Positions 23,081 to 37,900 of a stretch of 64,000 bases of DNA are shown piece after piece. Source of the DNA: Phoronis australis. Lineage: Eukaryota; Phoronida; Phoronidae. A program made the translations under genes and the position numbers. The notes under the pieces were generated by a model. The model was not told where the DNA came from. It searched no databases and saw only the letters and a program-made list of their open reading frames with translations. How positions within the stretch are numbered: position 1 is the stretch's first letter; each line of letters begins with the position of its first letter. The stretch spans positions 4,427-68,426 of the forward strand of contig NMRA01000951.1 of NCBI GenBank assembly GCA_002633005.1. The letters run 5' to 3'.

Positions 23081-25534
23081 TATGTTAAATACAACTTTAC
23101 AGTAACATTTGCTACAGAACAATGCAAAGCCAAAAGCAAAAATATGTACATACAGCAACCAATAATTTTCAATTACTAGCACTTAATGTTAATTAATATG
23201 ATAGTTATAATATTCTCTGCACCCTTGAACTGTCACTGGTCAGAACAACGCATCAACCCAACTCGTAGAAATAGCAACATCAAAGTACATTATAATGTAG
23301 TTGGTTGTTGCTAAATGACACTCCTGATTTTGTGACCAGCTAGTTCTAACCAATACTTCATACCCACTCAGCACCTGCCAACTACTACAACATCATTATC
23401 ACACGATTTTTGAAAACATCCCATTCCAAAAAATAAAACAAATCCCCTGACCAAAACTAAAACGGGATTCTCTTAACATTAAACAAACAAAACAAGTCCT
23501 ATACAATTGTATCATTATGTCTTAGAGAAGATCTCGCATTACTGCCCGAGGTCACTAGTCAATGCACAAGTGAACATTCCTTAAAGATGTATTTGTATGC
23601 TCTTAACTATGTTAATGTATACAAGGAACTAAATGGCAATGCTACTTTAACATATTTACGCTTAACAAAGTGCAGCTGTATTCATTGACAACTTGTAAAG
23701 GTGAAAACAAAAAATTTACAAAGCTATATATTGTTTCTAACAAATTTGGCCAAGCAATCACAAAGATAAGGAACTAAGTCTACAAGTTCCACTTTAAAGC
23801 CTATCTTGAATGGTAACACTTGAAAATTTGGTTACTACAGTATGTTAAGAGCCTCGCCCTGAGCCCACCAGTGCCACTAATTGCCAAATATAATGAACTG
23901 TTAGGCTCTCTGGCTTGCTTTTGTCTACATCACCCATGAATCAACCTCAAAAAGCTGTGAATAACACCTGCAAGCAAAGGTGTTCTATTCAAACCCCTAG
24001 TCAATACAACTGTTATCAGCCTTTTGTTGTTTGTGCTGGGATCTTGCAGTGACGCAGTATGGCACGAAAAGACAACTTCACCAATCATTTGACAGGCCTA
24101 TATTTTAGTGATTAAAATGGTGTTTTCTTATTTTGCTAAAACTTTGCTAGGATTACCTGGCTAGCCTAATACATTTATAATAACAAATTCTGTTGAAGTT
24201 AGGCTCTAAACTTTTATACATCATACATCAGCAGCTCACTACTAACAGTGGTCCAGGGCTGACGTCCAAGTGAACATTCTTTAAAGTTCAATAAACCATA
24301 AGTGGTCCCTGACCAGAGGCTGTATGTGATAAACAAGTGAACGATTTTCTTATATCAACAACATTAACGTTGTTAGTTATTTTGCCATATTTTAAAGATA
24401 GGAAAACCAGTAAACAACAAAACAACATACTTTTTGATCAGCGAAAGCACTTACGGCAACACTACAGCCGTCCCTTCTTAATGCACAAGTTTTGTATGTT
24501 CATGAAAGTCATGACAACTGTGAATGGACCCTTAGCACCTCACTGGCTTTGCTCTTGACTTTGCCAGACAAACGCATATTTCTAAGCGAGATATGCACCG
24601 CACGACACTTGGAAGTTCTCAAACAGGCTGAGTATCAATGAATAAGCCAACTGACTAAGATGTAACTGCTGTAACACATTCCATACACTTGCATTCAATA
24701 ACAAAACCAGCACTTTTACCAATGGTACTTTTCTAGAATTTTCTGACTTACTATCAATAGATATCAACACCGTGAATTTGGCTGGCAATGGTTGACATTG
24801 CTGCACCTCACAGTTAACCTGTTGATTAGACACTATAACGCAGGTTTTAGTACAGCACATCACAGCTAACTAGTGGTGTGCAGCACTACTTCAGTAGCAG
24901 TATGTAGATCAAACCATTCATTTCATAGTATCTCTACCACAAGTCAAATACCTCATTTGAAGACTTTCACAAGATAAATACAACTTTGTACCAACTTCTT
25001 CACATAAAGCAGTAGTTTCCTTACAGCTTCATAGAAAGAACTGAGTCAAAACAAGTTATACAACATATCCCACACCAAAATATTGAGCTAATGCTTACCT
25101 CAACTCCAAGAAACACTGCCTGCTTCCTGACCATGTACTGCACCAGACAAATAATAAGACACATTAACTATAGCATGTAACAAGACAGTGCATGCCTCAG
25201 CAGTTGGAGGACACGCCTAGCTCACTAGTGAAGAATACACCTAGTTATACAGTAAAAGTTTGTCAGTCAAGTAAGAAAGGCAGACATGAATTGGCCAAGT
25301 GTCAAATCACTTGTTGATTACGGTATATAATAAATAAATAAAGTCATTCAGTGACAGAAAGAGAGTTATTAATAATTAACTAAACGGCCCATTCCAAGTC
25401 TGTACACTCCTCATTTCCAATTAAGAAATTTGGCTTCAAGATGGATCAACAAGATTAACTTTCCTCATACACAGATGACGTTTTTCACTACTGTACAGTA
25501 CTAATGTCAAGTGTACCACCACATGTTCTAGTAG

Positions 25535-25695
25535 ACAGCCAGCCAGCCCGTACATTCTCACATCAGGTGGTGCTAGTTGACAGCCAGCTTGTACATTCTC
25601 ACAATAGGTGGTGCTGATTGATAGCCAGTCTGTACATTCTCACAACAGGTGGCACTAGTTCACAGCCAGCCAATACATTCTCACAACAGGTGGTA
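25535..25695. repeat. Minisatellite, about 45-bp unit, four copies
   Basis: Repeated 'gacagccagc', 'gtacattctcaca' and 'caggtggtgctagtt' in the stretch just past the AGFG1 stop codon, probably inside its 3' UTR. Confidence 0.7.
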
Positions 25696-25983
25696 ATGAC
25701 AGTGCAAGAGAGAAACATACATCTACGCAACAGTCAAGTCACTATACATCTAAAATCTTTAGTTAATCATGAAAATAATATTCCTTGACAGTACAGCCAA
25801 CTGCACACAATGCAGCTTAGTAATTTCTTGGGCCCAATGACCTGTCAGTGCAAGTAACCATCAGACTTGAACGCATGACATCACTCCAGTGAATGTATAT
25901 TCACATCAGTCTATAATCTCAAATGGACATGCTCACTGAACCTCTGTGCATCTGACCTTTGAACAGATATACCAACTGGCAGA

Positions 25984-28900
25984 CTAGAGAAAGGGGTTTG
26001 TAGAGCTGTTGCTAGGTGGCGCTGTCTGTTGTGGTGCAACATTCTGAAAAATAAACAAATTTTATTGCTTAAATAACACTACAAATTCCCTAACATTGCC
26101 CTTGTTGTTGCTACGTTTACACATCAACATATAGACAAAAATATGCATCTGAACACAAAACGCAGGGTAGGATACTGGTCGGGACATCCCTATTGTTATG
26201 TCACCAAAAGTCATCCCTAATGAATGTCTCCAACATGTAATTCCATACATATGTCACCAACAGGACATCCTTATGCCTGCATATCATCACTTTTTTTTTG
26301 GTTTTAATCAGACTGTGTTCTCTGAATAACTTGTCGGCAATAACTCGAACATTGAATTGTGGACTGCAATACAGCCTCATACCACAGACTGGAACAAAAT
26401 AATCCAAATTACAGATGCTTTGTCTCTATATGATAATTTGGACAGAATGAGTTCACTAAAATCAAATGACATGTTTGAGATCAGAAGATAGCTAACACAG
26501 GAAACGAGTTATTCATTATGACCAAAGGAAGTGTACACAGGCCAAGAATGCAAATGACTAATCACACCGTTTGTGATTAAAACATACACCTGGTTGAACT
26601 CAGCCCATGTTCTGCTCAGATACCATCTAACTACACAGACAAGAGCGCTCGGAGGAGCGACACTTGGCGAAATTAATCGAAAAGACGACGATGGGGAGGA
26701 CGACGACGACGATCATGACGATGAAGGCAGCAATTATGAACAACACGATAACATTCATGGGACTAGCGAAGAAATCAGTAAGAAATAGGCTGCAGTCTTG
26801 TTCAATAGCCGGTAATTTAGTGACAACAGTGCGAGAGCGCTCGGAGGAGCGACACCTGGCAAAATTAATTGAATAGACGACGACGGGGAGGACGACAACA
26901 ATGACGACGATCATGATGATGAAGGCGGCAATTATGAACAACATGATAACATTCAAGGGACTAGTGAAGAAATCAGTAAGAAATAGGCTGCAGTCTTGTT
27001 CAATAGCCGGTAATTTAGTGACAACAGTGTGAGAGCGTTCGGAGGAGCGACACTTGGCGAAATTAAACAAAAAGAAGACGATGGGGAGAACAACGACGAT
27101 GACGATGAAGGCGGCAATTATGAACAACACAATAACATTCATGTGACTAGCAAAGAAATCAGTAAGCAATAGGCTGCAGTCTTGTTCAATAGAAGCTAAA
27201 CCAACGTCAATGCAGCAAGAGCGCTCAACAAGGGAACAGTGAAATCAGAAAATCTCAAATAATTCGAAAAGTAGATGTCCTAGCGAAAACCAGAAAACAT
27301 CATCTGAAAGCCCGTTCAAAGCTCTATCTAAATTGATAGTAACACACAATTCCGTAAACTTTTCGAAAAAATTGAAATTTTGTGTTATTTTGAAATTCAA
27401 AGTCAAATAACTCGAAAACGGTAAGTCTGAGAGAAACGTTATCGCAGAACTTTTGAAAGAGCATACTTCAAAAAATCCACAACCAAAAATTCATGTCATT
27501 TGCTGTTCCCGTTAAAAATGCAACCGCAGAACGATTGAAAATGGGTGAGCCAGAGCCGCCATCTTGAAAGTGATTTCCGGTTAAACAAACTTTTATAATA
27601 GTCACACAAACGAAACAAAGAGGTGACGAGATTGAAAGTGATTGGTTCACCAATGCGCCTTCTACTGGAGAAAACGTTTTCAGCCAGATATCGAGTTGCG
27701 CATGCGCCATGGCCAATATTTCCGCCATCTTTGACCGGAAGTTAACAATTTACCGCGCAGTTGTAGTACTCATGTCCTGTAATAATCATACCAAGTTTCA
27801 GCTCTGTACCTTGAAAAATGCAGCCTCTATGAGCATTTTAATCTGAAACCGTAATCAAAATGGCCGCCACGTCCGCCATTTTAAATCCGATCATGACCAG
27901 AAACAATAGGCTTCCAGTACTTCCCGATGTACACGTCGTGTGCAAATTTCGTGTGAATCGGACGAAAATTGCGACCTGTAGAGAGCGAACAAACAAAAAA
28001 AAATTGATGTCAGACCAACATACTTGTCAGAATTGGAAGAATTCCACCAAGTAATAACAGCAAATCACCATCATTGTTCACATTTTACTGAAATAAAAAT
28101 AGCCACCAAAATACAGTGTTAAAGAAGTCTTCAATGGTGTTCAACAGATATTTACCATAAAAGGATTCACACTCTGTGAAGGCTGTCCCCATGATGCAAA
28201 CTGTTGCTGTCCTCCAAAGCCACTGTTCACACCCATCTGCTGCGGCGGTGGTGCCCCAAATCCTCCTTGTTGTGGCACTCCAAACATGCCAGCACTGCCA
28301 AACCCTCCTTGGCTGGCCTTCCCCATCATTTGTCCACCAGCGCCTCCTACTGGCTGCTGGCCAAACAGTCCCATTTGGTTGTGAGGCTGAGCTTGACCCC
28401 AGCTGCCATTTTGCATTCCTGCTGTGGAGAGTGAAGGATTAGATGCAACAGGCAAGCTGGTGAAGCCAGATGATGCCATTGGTTGATTGAAGGATGACTG
28501 TTGGGGAAATCCACTGGCCACACCCCCTGGCACACTGCCTGATGACAGAAACGGGTTGACTGAGCTCCCAGGCTGGTTAAGGGGGTTTGATCCACCCAAT
28601 GGAACAGCCTGGCTGCTTGGAGCTAGTCCACCAAATGGATTTGCAGCTGGAACATAAAAATAATAGCTTGAAGTGCATCAGCTACCAACATGTTTCAAAA
28701 AACTCAAGACAAGTGCTTAACAAAACATCGATAAAGTTTCATCACCTCCAAAAGTTACAACTTAAAATGTCCAAGCTGTCTTTGGCAGTAGTCTCACAGA
28801 ATCCTGAATTTTGAGAACCAGAAAGATGCTCGTTATTCAGTAGAGAAAAAAATAATTCTCAAAATGTTAGACCTTTAGTTAATGATTCTTCAGTGTGTCC

Positions 28901-31900
28901 ACTGAGAGACTTTCTAACAAAGTCCAAGCACATAATAAATAACAGAGAGCATACTGACTCATACATTCACAACTGGCTTTACTTTTGTCCGATACCTTTA
29001 AAAGCATGGAGGTTGACAAAAAAACAAAATAATATAAATAGAAAGAGTAACTAATCCTTTCCAACACCTGACATGCAATTCCAGAGAACGCAAAGTCCGA
29101 AGTTAGTCTTCTAGCACAAACAATATACTACCAATTACTAGCACCAAAACATTTCAATCAACGAAACCAAAATCCCTTTTGGCGTGTAACAAATAATTGT
29201 CTAGTCAATCCTATTTGTTCAAGCTCACCGTTAACCAAACAAATGCCCATCACAACCTTTGAAACACCTGAAGCCTGAAGGTCTTTCATTGACACAGTCA
29301 ATACAGTAACAGTTGAAAGCTAACTACATGACATCATCACCATGTACTGCAGCCTGTGAAATAATACTAGAACTGCCATCTGTAAGCTTTCAGGCAACAT
29401 CAAGCTCCAATATGGATTCAAAACCATTTCAAACCACTTAACGAGAAAAGGTCAGTGGATAAGCACTCACACAGGGAAGATGATACAAAGGTGATTCAGC
29501 GTAGTAAGTCAGACATTTGGAAACCAACCTCTGTTGTACACTTAGCTCCCTTAACAACATGCAATCAAATAGAGTCAGAATTCTGTTAATGTCAATGTAA
29601 ACAAATGGCATGTGACGGCACAAGGAAGTTCAACACATAACAGAGACCATATGAACCCATGCAATACCTGCAGTTTGGACAAATGGATTAGTTGGATCCC
29701 AGCTCTGACTGACCCCTGTTGGTGAAACATGTATTGACCATCAGTTCTAAATAACTCTACTTAAGACATTTATACAATTAATTGTGTTTATATACAAAGT
29801 CTTTCATCTCCAAACTTCAACTTGGAGTCAAGTAACCAAAGCACAAGCTGGAGAAAACATGGATTATGTCTGTCTAAATGGCTCTCATCAGTTTTCTCCA
29901 ACTGCTTAGTTCATCATGTCTGTGCAACTGCCTCTGATCAAGTCTGTCCTACTGCTTCTCTAACAGTGACGACTCCACCAACCAAACGACACATCCACGT
30001 ATACATGAAGATAAATACTCAGTCAGAAGGCTGAATGCCAGTATCCCAAGAGTTCATTTTCGTTCTGAGTTTTGATTTCAAGTTTCAAACACTAGATAGT
30101 AGCGTATATGCTAAATCTAAAAACCAAAATTACCAACAATTCCATCATGATGGCTGGACGTAAATCCAACTCTCAGCAGTAGCCAACCACCATGACGAGG
30201 AATGAAAAGAAATTGACAGGAAAGTTAGCTTAGCGGAATTTCTATCTTTAGTTAGAATTTTGCTACAATGATTTGTCGCAGCAATTTTGCTGTTAATGGA
30301 ATTAAAAATCTTGATGAGGGTATTTGTGCTTTTACATTTAACAGATTGAAATTCAAAATTTTAGTCCCTTTGTGTGTATTTGTAACTCATCTTTTAGATA
30401 GCCAGCCATTAAATTCTTTCCTTGCAACATGGAGCTTAAAAATGGTTAAAATTTTTGCATTTAATTTTGCTGACAACATAGCACAAGACGGCTACCTTCC
30501 ATACGCAGGCCAATCTCTTGCAAGTTTGTGCGATAGTTGACCACATGACACAGCCTGGGTTTACATTTCATGCAGATTCACAGCACTGTTGATTCATGGT
30601 ATTGTCTTTTCTCATTACATAAATCTTAATTCTTCTTTTAGGATTATTTTGTTGGCACATTTCTACACAAGATCATAATGTGATTTTGCGGTTAAACCAG
30701 CAAACCTGAAATACAATACTTTAAAACACCAGTACCCCACTGCCGTCTACAGAGTTACATTTATGCACAACAGGAGGAGTAGACTAAGTGCCCATAACCC
30801 ACCTGTGTTAGGCTGACCTCCAAAGGGTGTGTTAACTTGCTGACCACCAAACATGGCCGAATTTGATGAAGGGCCCATAGCTGTACTGAGGGACGTTCCG
30901 CCAGAACCAAAGAGAGAACCTGAAATGGAAAGCACATTATTGTGAAACAAAGGTCACCTTTTTCAAATATTTTTTGCAACACCATCAATAATTGTACCAT
31001 CCCGTTTTGAGTCAAATCTATTCCCATGGAAAATCTAAATAAGTAAAGCACTTATAACAAACAACACGTAGTGCAAATCTTACAAAAAGAATGAAAACAA
31101 ATGGCTTAAGTTGGAGTAGCAATTCAAGCTGTCACCTTCTGTTGAAAAACTAACCTTCAATTCAGAATCCTTATCATTTTGAAATTGGTCTCAATTCATT
31201 CTTTACTTAAATTAGAAAGCGGCATATGACCCTTCATAAAATGAACCTCTCGTTTATAGCAGCTTTAACATTTGTTACCTACTCATTTTCAATTATTTTT
31301 AAAATGCTTTGTCTGGAACATGGATGTCAAATTTGTACTCACCAGAGGGCGTGGTCGTGTTGCCCCCTTGCCAGTTGATTCCTCCCGCACCACCATCCCA
31401 GTTCACTGTGGACACGGGTTCAGGGACTGGACTGGAGAACAGGTCAGCAAGGTTGGTGTACTTGTTGCTATCACCAATAGTGGGCGCCGTTGAAGTAGTA
31501 TTAGATGCCTGTGGTGAGGCAAAGTTGGCAAACAGGTCTGTGGTTGGGTTGGACTGAGGTTGGGGAAAACCTGGAGAAAGGCACAGGACAACACATCAAT
31601 ATATGAGTTCAGCAAAATATAGTAGAAGACACGATCACCATCATGGAGTCGGCAAGTAAACTGAGAAGCCGTTTCACGGCAACACACAAGCCCAGGGCTT
31701 CGAATGAACCATGAGAAAAAAGAGGAAATTTTTTGGGACCTAAATACACATTTCAATCTAAACCATACCTCAATAGATTGAAAGTAAACATTAGTATCAC
31801 AAAATGCCTCAGTACTGTGTCGTGTTGGCAAAACGCACTCATCTTAAGCAGTACTTGACATCTATTTCAGCAACAACAATGAAGGCAATTAGATGCAACA

Positions 31901-34900
31901 AAATATTTTTCAAAATTAAAATAATAAAGATAATGATGAAAAATTTGCAGTGTGAGTGGAAGAAGCTTATTCTTGATTTGCTGCAGGGAGACATATTAAA
32001 TTATTTTCAATTCTTATAATTACGATACAAATTAAATTACAAAAAAAATTGAAAATCGATCCATAGATTACCTAGAAAGCCTGAAATACAAGCACATTTA
32101 ATTCCAACAAACAATTTAATTCCAATGCAAATGGAAAAACGTCAAGACGAAAACCTGTGGCTCATACCCCAACTGTTAGCATGGAAAAATGAAAGTCAAA
32201 AATAACATACTTTAAACTATAGAATGCATCAATCACAACCCTAAGTTGGCCAAACTTTTCAGTTTCAAACAGTAATTACAGGAGTTAATTGTTCATACGC
32301 CACGCTGGTGTAGAAGAAACTATGTGACAAGAAACAACTACCAGGACACTGAAAATAGGCTGGCAGAATTTGTAAGCAATGGCTTAGACCAATCAGATCA
32401 TTCAGAATCTGTCACATGATCACTTCTCTCGAACTGCAAAACTCGAGTCACAAAATAGAACACAAAAAATGTCAAAATAAATCAAAATACCTAAAAGGCA
32501 ATTTAAAACACATTTGCAGTAACGACAATAGCGCTTTGTATCCCGTTTCGGCGGCAGGTAGAAAATCGCACTCAGCACTAGCAGCCAACGGCAACGGGCG
32601 TTCATGCGGGATCAAACAAAAGAATTTCATACATCACTCACATCCCACAATTCCAATCCAACGAATGACCGGTTACGGTTGAATTTTCTTTCAGGAAGTG
32701 TTGTTATTTCTAGTGTTTCATTGTTTTCAGTCGGTCCTCCGACTCCAAGTTAGTCCAACTCCAAGGCGACTCGGCCACGCACTCCGTAATTGTTCCTCTC
32801 TCAAAGTTTACAGAGCACAAACCTTGGTTTGTGAAGACAATGACATTTTCTTTTATCCCCTTTTTCCACGAAATATTCATTCTACTCCACACTCCACACA
32901 TTTTTGACCACAGAATCGCACTATGTCACCGCGATTTTATACCAAATGGAGACGCCACTGATGATCCACGCTATGCCAGGCAGAGGCACTTGAATTTATC
33001 TATTCCTCGATTGCCACTGACGTCACTCACTACTAAGAAAACATGTTTCTTAAATATTCTTACGAGTCATCGTCAACTTCGAGCGCCTGTGATCCGCAAT
33101 TACAATTTTCGTTCCTCCGAAACATAAAGAGCAGTTTCTGCTTTTCGAGTTGTCAGCAACGCCACGGTGAGAAACCAATTTACCGCGATAATTTTATGGC
33201 AAATACAATTTTTACGCGGAAATATAACAAAATATGCAGATCGAATAAAAAAAGCAGAAATCCACGTTTCCGCGGACAATTCCAAGCCTTGCAAGCCTTA
33301 GGTCGCCAAAGTTGCAGCAAACTGAATATCCAGTGTCACTTCCAAACACTGCCTGGTCCAGGTGCACAAAGGAACAGATTGCCTATAAACAGTGGTCTCA
33401 ATATGCCACAAGACATCACTTAGATAAAGCTAATGTCATGCATTAAGGGATCCAAAACTTTTGAAACTGTTTACCTACAAGTAGTTAAAGATCGGCCAAT
33501 AAAATGGAGTACCATGCTAGTAAGTATTTGTAGTGTTCCAGAACACATTACATGCTCCCCAATAGCTGAATTAATGAGTACCATTTCACCTTACCTGCTG
33601 ACCTAGTTGGTTGAGCAGTGAATGAGCTGGACGCCTGCGTCTGGCCAAATGAACCAAAGTCAGCAAACCCTCCACCAGGTGGAGCTGTAATACAACAGTT
33701 TTTGCTTTATGTGACGATTTTTATGGTTACCTAAAGGTAAGATCAACTGAGAGAAACATGAATGAGATTTCATGAGTGAAGACAACTAAAACCACGACCG
33801 GAATCAAATTCAAAGACTACAGACTTCAAGTACACAAACCGCAGTCAATGTGAGGTAAGGGTTAACAACAGAGTCTTTGAAAATGCACATTTTGAATTAA
33901 TATCCCTAACCAAACGTTTTGAAAAAAGAAAGATATGCCAGCAATAGAAAAGGGATTTTAAACCTTGTAACAATACGCACACACACAAACACACACATCC
34001 AAGGTTCCTTACAGGCCCACACATCCATGGCTCCTTACAGACACTAACACACAAACAAACACACACATATATAGCTCCTAACAGAGACTAGCACACACAT
34101 ACATATACACCCATGGCTCCTTACAGAGACAAACACACACGCACACATACATCCATGGCTCCTCGCAGACACACACATCCATGGCTCCCTACAATGAATT
34201 AACAAGACCCGAGAGGTCAACAAAAGAACTACAATATCACATCTTCACGTTTGCCTACCCACACCCAGGTACAATTGGAGGACAGAGCGCATAAACCAAT
34301 GACACTGACTGTTAAAGTTACTGTTTTTTACCTGTAGTGGGTGCAGCGAATGGATCACCACCCAGATCTCCTAACAAGTCCATTGTTCCTGATGTCTTGG
34401 CTGGCTGGCTGCTTGGAACTTGTTGGCTTGCCTGTGCGAGGGGAGTGGCCACTGCCCCTGCAGGGGGTCGGACAGTGGGAGGGGTGGACGTAGTGGGGGG
34501 CTAAAAATGTAATCATGGTCAGTGGAATGTTTAGGTGGGTGTGCCATCTAGCTGTAAACAGTAACAGTGAATGGCAGTCAACCAACATGTGTCACTCACC
34601 ATCAAGCCTTCTTCGCACATACCCTAGCGTAGAGTAGAACAACACGTCCACTGCTCTGCATAAGCAGGGTTGTAACTGCACAAGTCATCATTTTACACAA
34701 ACACATGTAGAAAAACGGAAATGATAGTTTTGGCGATTATAACTGTTCACACTTAAAAAAGCTTTCCAAAGCTGTTATGATAATACTTAACAAATGTTGC
34801 AAACTTTTATTTGCGGAATGTAAACTAGAAACAGCTGGATCCCGTTGACAGATGGCAAGAGATAAGATCATGAGATCAACAAACAGATGGCAGAATTGAT

Positions 34901-37900
34901 ATTATTTACGCAAGACAACCAAAAGATGGCAGGGCAAAGTATGGATCTCAAACATATACGGTAATTGACACAAGAGAACCAAGATGGCAGAGCAAAGTTG
35001 GGATCATTGACATAGGACCACCAACAGATGGCAAAGTTGCACTGGTCATTCACAATGAATGACTCACCTGTTGACTATTGACGACTAACTTAGACAGAGA
35101 AGTGCCCCCTATGGACCGCAGTGGCTTTGTGTCTGTTGTTTTCTTCACAGAGTTCATCTGTTTTGCCTCTTCTGCCATACTTTCTGTAGGTGCTACATAC
35201 CACCGCTTCTTTTCGTATTTATTTGCCAGAAAGTCTTTTAGTTTCTGTTCGTCACGAGAGTCCAGGGTAGGCTGTGACCGTGCATCGTACAGGCCGAGCC
35301 AAACTTGTCTACAATACTAGAAACGAAACAAAATGCTGGCTCTTCTAGAAGACAACTGTCACAAGTGGATTAACTGTCTCAAACTAAACTAAGGAGTGAA
35401 TAATGAAACTTGTTACCAACCTATAAATAGGTTCATCCCAAGGTAGCCACATGGGCCTTTGTTAAAAATTATCTAACTATTATTAATCAATTTTTACCAC
35501 ATGTCCATTTTCTGGAAATTCTAATGTAATTGGAAGCATATGTTCATCTGATTGGCAATGTCACAACTGAATAACGAGTAGGCTAACACTGTAATCAGCT
35601 CAACTGGAGCTCAGTGCCATCTCAATCATTTGATGAGCTTGAATAACACTTAAGATACATGTGAAATAATTATTATAATGAACGGAAAACTTAGAAACAA
35701 AACTTAACACATCACCAGTCATGTAACCAGTCTTAAAAGGTTGAAGTAGCACCCCTTCACAACAGTGTATCAAAAACCGTTCATATCTTAACACATGTGA
35801 ACTGCAGCTGGATTCCGTTTCAACCACAATCAAAGGGGGAAAACCCTGGAGTAGCACACTCAAAGGGGCAAAATGCAGTTTGATTAGCACCATTAAATGG
35901 CAAAATGACCCTGCATTAGCCAAGCTTGCTTGTACACTTTAAAACAAGATGCACAATTAAAGATCTCGTTTCAAACCTGCGAAAAGTCTAACTTCTTTTT
36001 GCTTCAATTCCAAAAGTTAAATGCAAATTCAAGTAATGATTTAAATTTTGAGCTTACATCATTCACACCATTTCATTATAATTTCCGGTCATGCACTCAA
36101 AACACAACACAGTCAATCACTGCTTACCATTATGTTACTGGCTGTCTGTTACCAACAACCAATGGTTGTGGCAGTCCCTTTTGTACATAGAGGCCCATAT
36201 CTATTTTTAAAGAAATAAGTACTAAAATATTGCACCATCATATCACCATAACCTGTTTACCTCATTTCCACGCATCACTAGGAAGTCCATTTCTTCAGCA
36301 CTAAAACTGGTCATTGATATACTTTTCACTCTATGTGGTGGATTTAAACCACGCCTACAAAGAGAAAAAGAGTCGTAAAGTAGATTTAAACCATGCTTAC
36401 AAACAGAAACAAGAGCCATAAGGTAGATTTAAGCCATGCCTACAATCATAAACAAGACCAGGTTATTCCATAATTAAAACAAGGGTGTAATTAGACATAC
36501 TTGACAAGTGTGAACCAATTCGTGATGTAACAACAATGCTCTTCAGCCCTGCACATAAATAACATGCAGACATGACTAAACAGGTTTAGTATATCAATAA
36601 GCATTCGTTCAATTAAAATGAGCATTTGTCTCAAGACTAACAGATCACTCCACAAATTTTCTTATATCTTTCAATGCCAGATGCAGTCATTGGCCAGTTG
36701 GGTACTCGGTAATTTTCGAGAAGTAAACTTCTCGTGGCACAGAATGAAAGTCTGTGGCTGACTATGGTCTTTGTAGGAATCCAACACAACTGTACTGCGA
36801 CCTGAGCCTGGATGAACACCTTTTAGAGACTTTGCAACGTCACCAATTTGGATGCCGAACGGGAAAAGCATCTCAAAGTTATTTAAGCAATACATCGTTC
36901 TAACCGTCGCAAAGCAGTGGGGGCGACAACTCAGCAACAGGAAAGCTCAGCTCACCTGATTTCCCTTTTGACCATGATAAAGTATACTAAACATTGTCAG
37001 GAAACAATTACATAAAAAACTGGGTACATACATTGACCATGTTGTGACATGCATAAGAACTACATGACTGACAATGGGTATAATTTAGTCATGTGACCAA
37101 ATGAGTTACATTGGTAATAGAATTGGGTTACTTAAAGTTAAGCAAAAGTGTTTAAGAACACAAAAACACCAAAGTTAATTGATAGGTAAGTCTGAATTTA
37201 TTAGGCTTTCTGGTTTACAGTATACCTTCCCTCAAAAGTCATCACCAGCTCCCAGTGATAACTGATATCCACCAAGGCTGCTCAATACAGGGATTGTAGA
37301 CAACTAAAAGTTATCAAATTTAGTGCCTGCCTTTGAAAGCATGCCCTTACCATTTTAAAAGTTCATAAACTGAAACAAAATTATTTCAAACGATGTACCA
37401 AGGTGCTTGATATACCAAGACTAATTTCCAAGTAAATCCTTAGAGGTACCGAAGTCACCATTTCGTTGGAGATTCTGCGAGGACATGCAACAACTAGACA
37501 AAGTTGTCTGCTCACCATGGTAACAAGAATACCCGGAGATGTTGCTGATCATCATAGGAATCAAAACAGTGTTCAAGTTAGACAGTGACCACCTATAGGA
37601 GTTTTTCCGAGGCATTCAGTTGCAACGCGGATTTAGTGAAGCAGTCATTTTTAAAAGTGCGACACCTTTCGGCAGGATTGATAACTAACGGTTAACCTAG
37701 AGTGAAGTTGGTTCGATGCAGAATGTATTTCTGTGTTCGCGTATTTTAGCCTGCCAGTGATATTAGTTATCTTATTACCTAATTCCACTTGATTGAAACA
37801 GTTTTTGTCTCTGAGACGACACATGTCCACCATAATGACATAACACGAGCCAAAATCATTACCGTGAGATGTCACGTGTTTTCCAGGACAATATTTGTCC

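Noticed and set aside
26573-26788. Asp-rich protein on the plus strand
   Set aside because: It is the translation of a GAC/GAT triplet-rich tandem repeat and is not open through all units.
32416-33430. Nested gene in an AGFG1 intron
   Set aside because: Several overlapping frames on both strands and some CpG-rich sequence, but no recognisable domain or consistent exon structure.
36637-36937. Small gene in AGFG1 intron 2
   Set aside because: One 88-codon minus-strand frame overlapping another frame; no family resemblance or splice support.
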